This document shows positions 61,615 through 64,000 of a stretch of DNA of 64,000 nucleotides, piece by piece. Both the position numbers and the translations under genes were made by a program. Under the pieces are notes generated by a model, which made no database searches, had not been told where the DNA came from, and saw only the letters and a list, made by a program, of their open reading frames with translations. The stretch is from Robinsoniella peoriensis (GTDB taxonomy: Bacteria; Bacillota; Clostridia; Lachnospirales; Lachnospiraceae): NCBI RefSeq assembly GCF_000797495.1, contig NZ_JTGN01000008.1:186001-250000 (forward strand). The letters run 5' to 3'. Every line of letters starts with the position of its first letter. Position 1 is the first letter of the stretch.

Positions 61615-63729
61615 ATGGAGTATCCTAAATTGTTTTCCCCTATGAATATTGGCTCAGTGCAAATTAAAAACCGTCTGGTCATGACCGCCATGTGCGTTGG
61701 ACTCGCCAGACATGACGGAGCGGTCAGCGACGCTCTTGCCGCTTATTACGAGGAGCGTGCCACCGGAGGTACGGGGCTCATCATTACAGAATGCAGCCGC
61801 GTGAACGAGACGGACGCCGTTGCCTATCCCAGCATGCTGTCCATGTCCCACGACCGGTATATCGAACCGCTTCGCAAGGCTGTGGAGCGGGTTCACGCCC
61901 ACGGTACCAGGATGTTTGTACAGCTTTATCATCCCGGACGGCAGAATGTGGTCATCTTTCCCACCGTGTGGCAATTTAATGAGCGCATGGCGCGGGTATT
62001 CCCGTCTTATTGGGATTTATATTTCAAGGTGGCCGGAAAGTTTGACGCTTCTGCGATAGACGATCCTAAGACCGCGAAGCGCATGAAGAAGTACATGAAG
62101 CCCCTCCTGGCCCCCAGCGCCGTTCCCTGCGGACTTGCGGACAATCCCATCCGCAATCAGAAAACCGTTCCCATGACCATTTCGCAGATTAAAACGCTGA
62201 TCGGTCAATTCAGAGCGGCAGCGGGACGGGCAAAGAAGGCCGGGGCCGACGGGGTGGAACTTCACGCCGCCCATGGCTATCTGATCCAGCAGTTTTTAAG
62301 CTCTTACACCAACCGCCGCGAGGATGAATACGGCGGCTCTCTGGAAAACAGGATGCGGCTTCTGAAGGAAATCATCGAGGGCGTCCGTGAGGAATGTGGC
62401 TTTGATTTCCCCATCAGCGTGCGTCTTTCTGTGGAGGAGTTCTACGATATGATTGGCTATCCCGGACAGGGAATCCTCTTGGACGAGGGGGTGGAGATGG
62501 CTAAAATGCTGGAGAGCTTCGGCGTTGATGTGCTCAATGTCAGCAGCGGCAGCTATGATACGGCGCAGACCTCCTGCGAACCCATAAGCTTCCCTCCCGG
62601 CTGGAGGAAGTATTTGGCGAAAGCAGTCAAGGAACAGGTCAAAATACCTGTCATTGCAGCCAATTTGATCCGAACGCCGGAGCAGGCGGAGGAGCAGCTG
62701 ACAGAGGGGACGCAGGACTTTATTGCTATGGGCCGTTCCTATCTGTCCGATCCGGAGTGGGCGAAAAAAGCAATGGAGGGGAGGAGTGAGGATATTAACC
62801 GATGTATCTGCTGCCTGCGCTGCATGGAGGCTTTTCAGGAGAACATTATGAATGGCAGGCCGGTGGAGTGCGCGGTCAATCCCCGCGCCTGCCGGGAGAG
62901 CATTTACTCCCATACTTCGCCCAGAGACGGGCGGCAGCGGCCGGTGGTCATCGTGGGCGCCGGGCCGGCTGGGCTGACAGCGGCCAGGGAGCTGGCGGCG
63001 CGGGATTTTAAGGTGACTGTGCTGGAGCGGGGTTCTGCCCCGGGCGGACAGCTTATTCTTGCGAAGGCACCTCCGCTCAAGGAGAAAATCGGCTGGCTGA
63101 TTGAGTATCTGACGCATCAGGCTATCCGGCAAGGCGCGGACATTCAGTACAATATAAATGCTGACAGGGAGATCATTGACAGCTTTCATCCATATGCCGT
63201 GTTCCTCGCCACCGGCGGAGAGGCGGCGGCCCCGAGAATCCCCGGCTCCGAATCGGACGCAGTGATGACGGTGACGCCAATCCTGACAGGGGAAAGGAAG
63301 TTCTCCGGCAGGGAAATTGCCGTGGTAGGCTCCGGTATGACCGGACTTGAAACAGCGGAGCTCCTGGTGGACCAGGGGAATACCGTCACCATAATTGAGA
63401 TGGCGGACAAAATTGCCCCCGGCGCTTATCCAGTCAATTCCTCTGATGTCATTGAACGGCTGAAAAAAGGCGGGGTGCGGTTTCTGCCCGGCAGAAAGCT
63501 AGAGCGTATAGGCAGCGGAATGCTCTATCTGACCCGTAATGACGGTGTGTCGGAGGAGATCCGCACCGATGTGACGGTACTGGCGATAGGCGTGCGTAGC
63601 AACAACGCATTGGAAAAAGACTGCGACGGACATTTTCCGCGGCTCTATCCCATCGGCGATGCGGTGAAGCCCGGACGTATCAGTAATGCCACCGGCAGCG
63701 CTTTTCTATTGGCCCGCGGATTACAGTAA
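61615..63729 (+). CDS. NADH:flavin oxidoreductase / 2-enoate reductase family (FadH/BaiCD-like)
   Basis: A 704-residue three-domain flavoenzyme. The FMN-binding TIM barrel (about 1-370) has 'LFSPMNIGSVQIKNRLVM' and 'ELHAAHGYLIQQFLSSYTN'. A 4Fe-4S site lies at about 395-425 ('CICCLRCMEA', then 'VECAVNPRA'). FAD- and NAD(P)-binding domains follow ('VVIVGAGPAGLTAARELA' and 'EIAVVGSGMTGLETAELL'). This is the layout of dienoyl-CoA reductase, 2-enoate reductase and the gut bile-acid and steroid reductases. It reduces carbon-carbon double bonds next to a carbonyl group; the true substrate here is unknown. GC-rich codon use contrasts with most of the window. Confidence 0.93.
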   Translation: MEYPKLFSPMNIGSVQIKNRLVMTAMCVGLARHDGAVSDALAAYYEERATGGTGLIITECSRVNETDAVAYPSMLSMSHDRYIEPLRKAVERVHAHGTRMFVQLYHPGRQNVVIFPTVWQFNERMARVFPSYWDLYFKVAGKFDASAIDDPKTAKRMKKYMKPLLAPSAVPCGLADNPIRNQKTVPMTISQIKTLIGQFRAAAGRAKKAGADGVELHAAHGYLIQQFLSSYTNRREDEYGGSLENRMRLLKEIIEGVREECGFDFPISVRLSVEEFYDMIGYPGQGILLDEGVEMAKMLESFGVDVLNVSSGSYDTAQTSCEPISFPPGWRKYLAKAVKEQVKIPVIAANLIRTPEQAEEQLTEGTQDFIAMGRSYLSDPEWAKKAMEGRSEDINRCICCLRCMEAFQENIMNGRPVECAVNPRACRESIYSHTSPRDGRQRPVVIVGAGPAGLTAARELAARDFKVTVLERGSAPGGQLILAKAPPLKEKIGWLIEYLTHQAIRQGADIQYNINADREIIDSFHPYAVFLATGGEAAAPRIPGSESDAVMTVTPILTGERKFSGREIAVVGSGMTGLETAELLVDQGNTVTIIEMADKIAPGAYPVNSSDVIERLKKGGVRFLPGRKLERIGSGMLYLTRNDGVSEEIRTDVTVLAIGVRSNNALEKDCDGHFPRLYPIGDAVKPGRISNATGSAFLLARGLQ

Positions 63730-63731
63730 GG

Positions 63732-63763
63732 GATTACAAACTAGTAATCTTACACATGTGTAA
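63732..63763. repeat. Two adjacent palindromes after the flavoenzyme gene
   Basis: GATTACAAACTAGTAATC (63732-63749) folds with a short loop, and TTACACATGTGTAA (63750-63763) is a perfect 14-bp palindrome directly following. There is no T-run, so these are not a normal terminator. A regulator site or recombination junction is possible. Confidence 0.4.
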
Positions 63764-63824
63764 TCTAAGAGTCATAGAATATTCCTTATAAATACAGGGG
63801 TTAGCGCCTTTAGCTGCAATTAAT

Positions 63825-63998
63825 TTACACCACTTTTACACCATTTGAAAAAAGCTTTGGTATGATTGGTATTTGGAGGAGATATCGGGATAAGATATCT
63901 CCTTTTAACACCCCAATTGTTTTCAAATACTCATTTAAATCTTTAGATAATTTTGCACTACTACGTACATCACATACTAACTTTGTTGTATGAGTAAT
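63825..63998 (-). CDS. Possible partial gene running off the right edge
   Basis: A minus-strand frame stays open for 57 codons from the window edge to TAA at 63827-63825 ('KLVCDVRSSAKLSKDLNEYL' region). It overlaps the hairpin at 63877. No family is recognised and no start is visible, so it may be chance. Confidence 0.25.
   Translation of the reverse strand: MTHTTKLVCDVRSSAKLSKDLNEYLKTIGVLKGDILSRYLLQIPIIPKLFSNGVKVV
63877..63906 (+). terminator. Candidate rho-independent terminator
   Basis: GGAGATATC pairs with GATATCTCC around GGGATAA and is followed by TTTTA. It lies 148 bases after the flavoenzyme gene. Confidence 0.6.
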
Positions 63999-64000
63999 AG

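Noticed and set aside
61654-63410. Long minus-strand open frames opposite the flavoenzyme gene
   Set aside because: They mirror the GC-rich codon pattern of the real gene on the other strand and have no plausible start sites or domains.
1-64000. tRNA, rRNA or prophage genes
   Set aside because: I looked for cloverleaf-like clusters, rRNA motifs and phage structural genes and saw none. The recombinase and introns are the only mobile functions recognised.

Overview
The window looks like chromosomal DNA from an anaerobic, gut-type Clostridia, most likely a Lachnospiraceae relative. The grounds are moderately AT-rich DNA with strong AGGAGG-type ribosome binding sites, Bce/Agr-like and YesMN-type signalling systems, a Spo0E-like sporulation gene, a T-box leader, several ABC sugar importers with lipoprotein binding proteins, and very large secreted Gram-positive glycosidases. 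No rRNA, tRNA or CRISPR array was seen. The taxon is an inference from gene families; no marker gene was compared.

Layout, left to right. (1) 1-13.2 kb: the end of an SMP-30-like lactonase, then an AraC-type regulator, an AraF/AraG/AraH-like importer (ATPase, permease, lipoprotein), a URO-D-superfamily protein and a 2116-residue secreted GH2 enzyme. (2) 13.4-17.4 kb: a Spo0E-like small gene, a DUF885 metallopeptidase-like protein, a serine recombinase and a truncated ATPase-domain protein, which are partly mobile-element debris. (3) 17.4-19.9 kb: metG behind a T-box leader. (4) 20-22.8 kb: a membrane-anchored GGDEF-EAL protein. (5) 23.1-28.2 kb: an Agr-like sensor/LytTR regulator pair divergent from a BceAB-like ABC transporter, with a 21-bp-phased direct repeat between them. 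(6) 28.3-44.1 kb: a YesN/YesM pair (the kinase carries an in-frame TGA), a CUT1 sugar importer, a group II intron starting at the base after the last permease stop codon, a 2126-residue GH95-like enzyme and an internally deleted GH2 pseudogene. (7) 44.4-54.3 kb: a second YesM/YesN pair, a CUT1 importer, a second URO-D protein and a GHL6-type putative glycosidase. (8) 54.4-57.5 kb: a decayed group II intron, an alpha/beta hydrolase, a MITE-like repeat and a small ABM-like protein. (9) 57.5-63.7 kb: a visibly GC-richer block with a truncated mobile-element gene, two tandem EFR1-type flavodoxin-ferredoxins, a TetR regulator, a divergent aldehyde dehydrogenase and an enoate-reductase-type flavoenzyme.

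How it fits together. Three carbohydrate loci share one logic: a local sensor or regulator, a binding-protein-dependent importer, and a giant secreted or a cytoplasmic glycosidase. Two of the three also encode a URO-D-superfamily protein with an HSCG metal-site motif, which is not explained by ordinary sugar catabolism. The two giant secreted enzymes come from different catalytic families but end in the same lysine-rich BspA-like repeat module. The right-hand GC-rich block looks like a laterally acquired, TetR-controlled redox or detoxification cassette.
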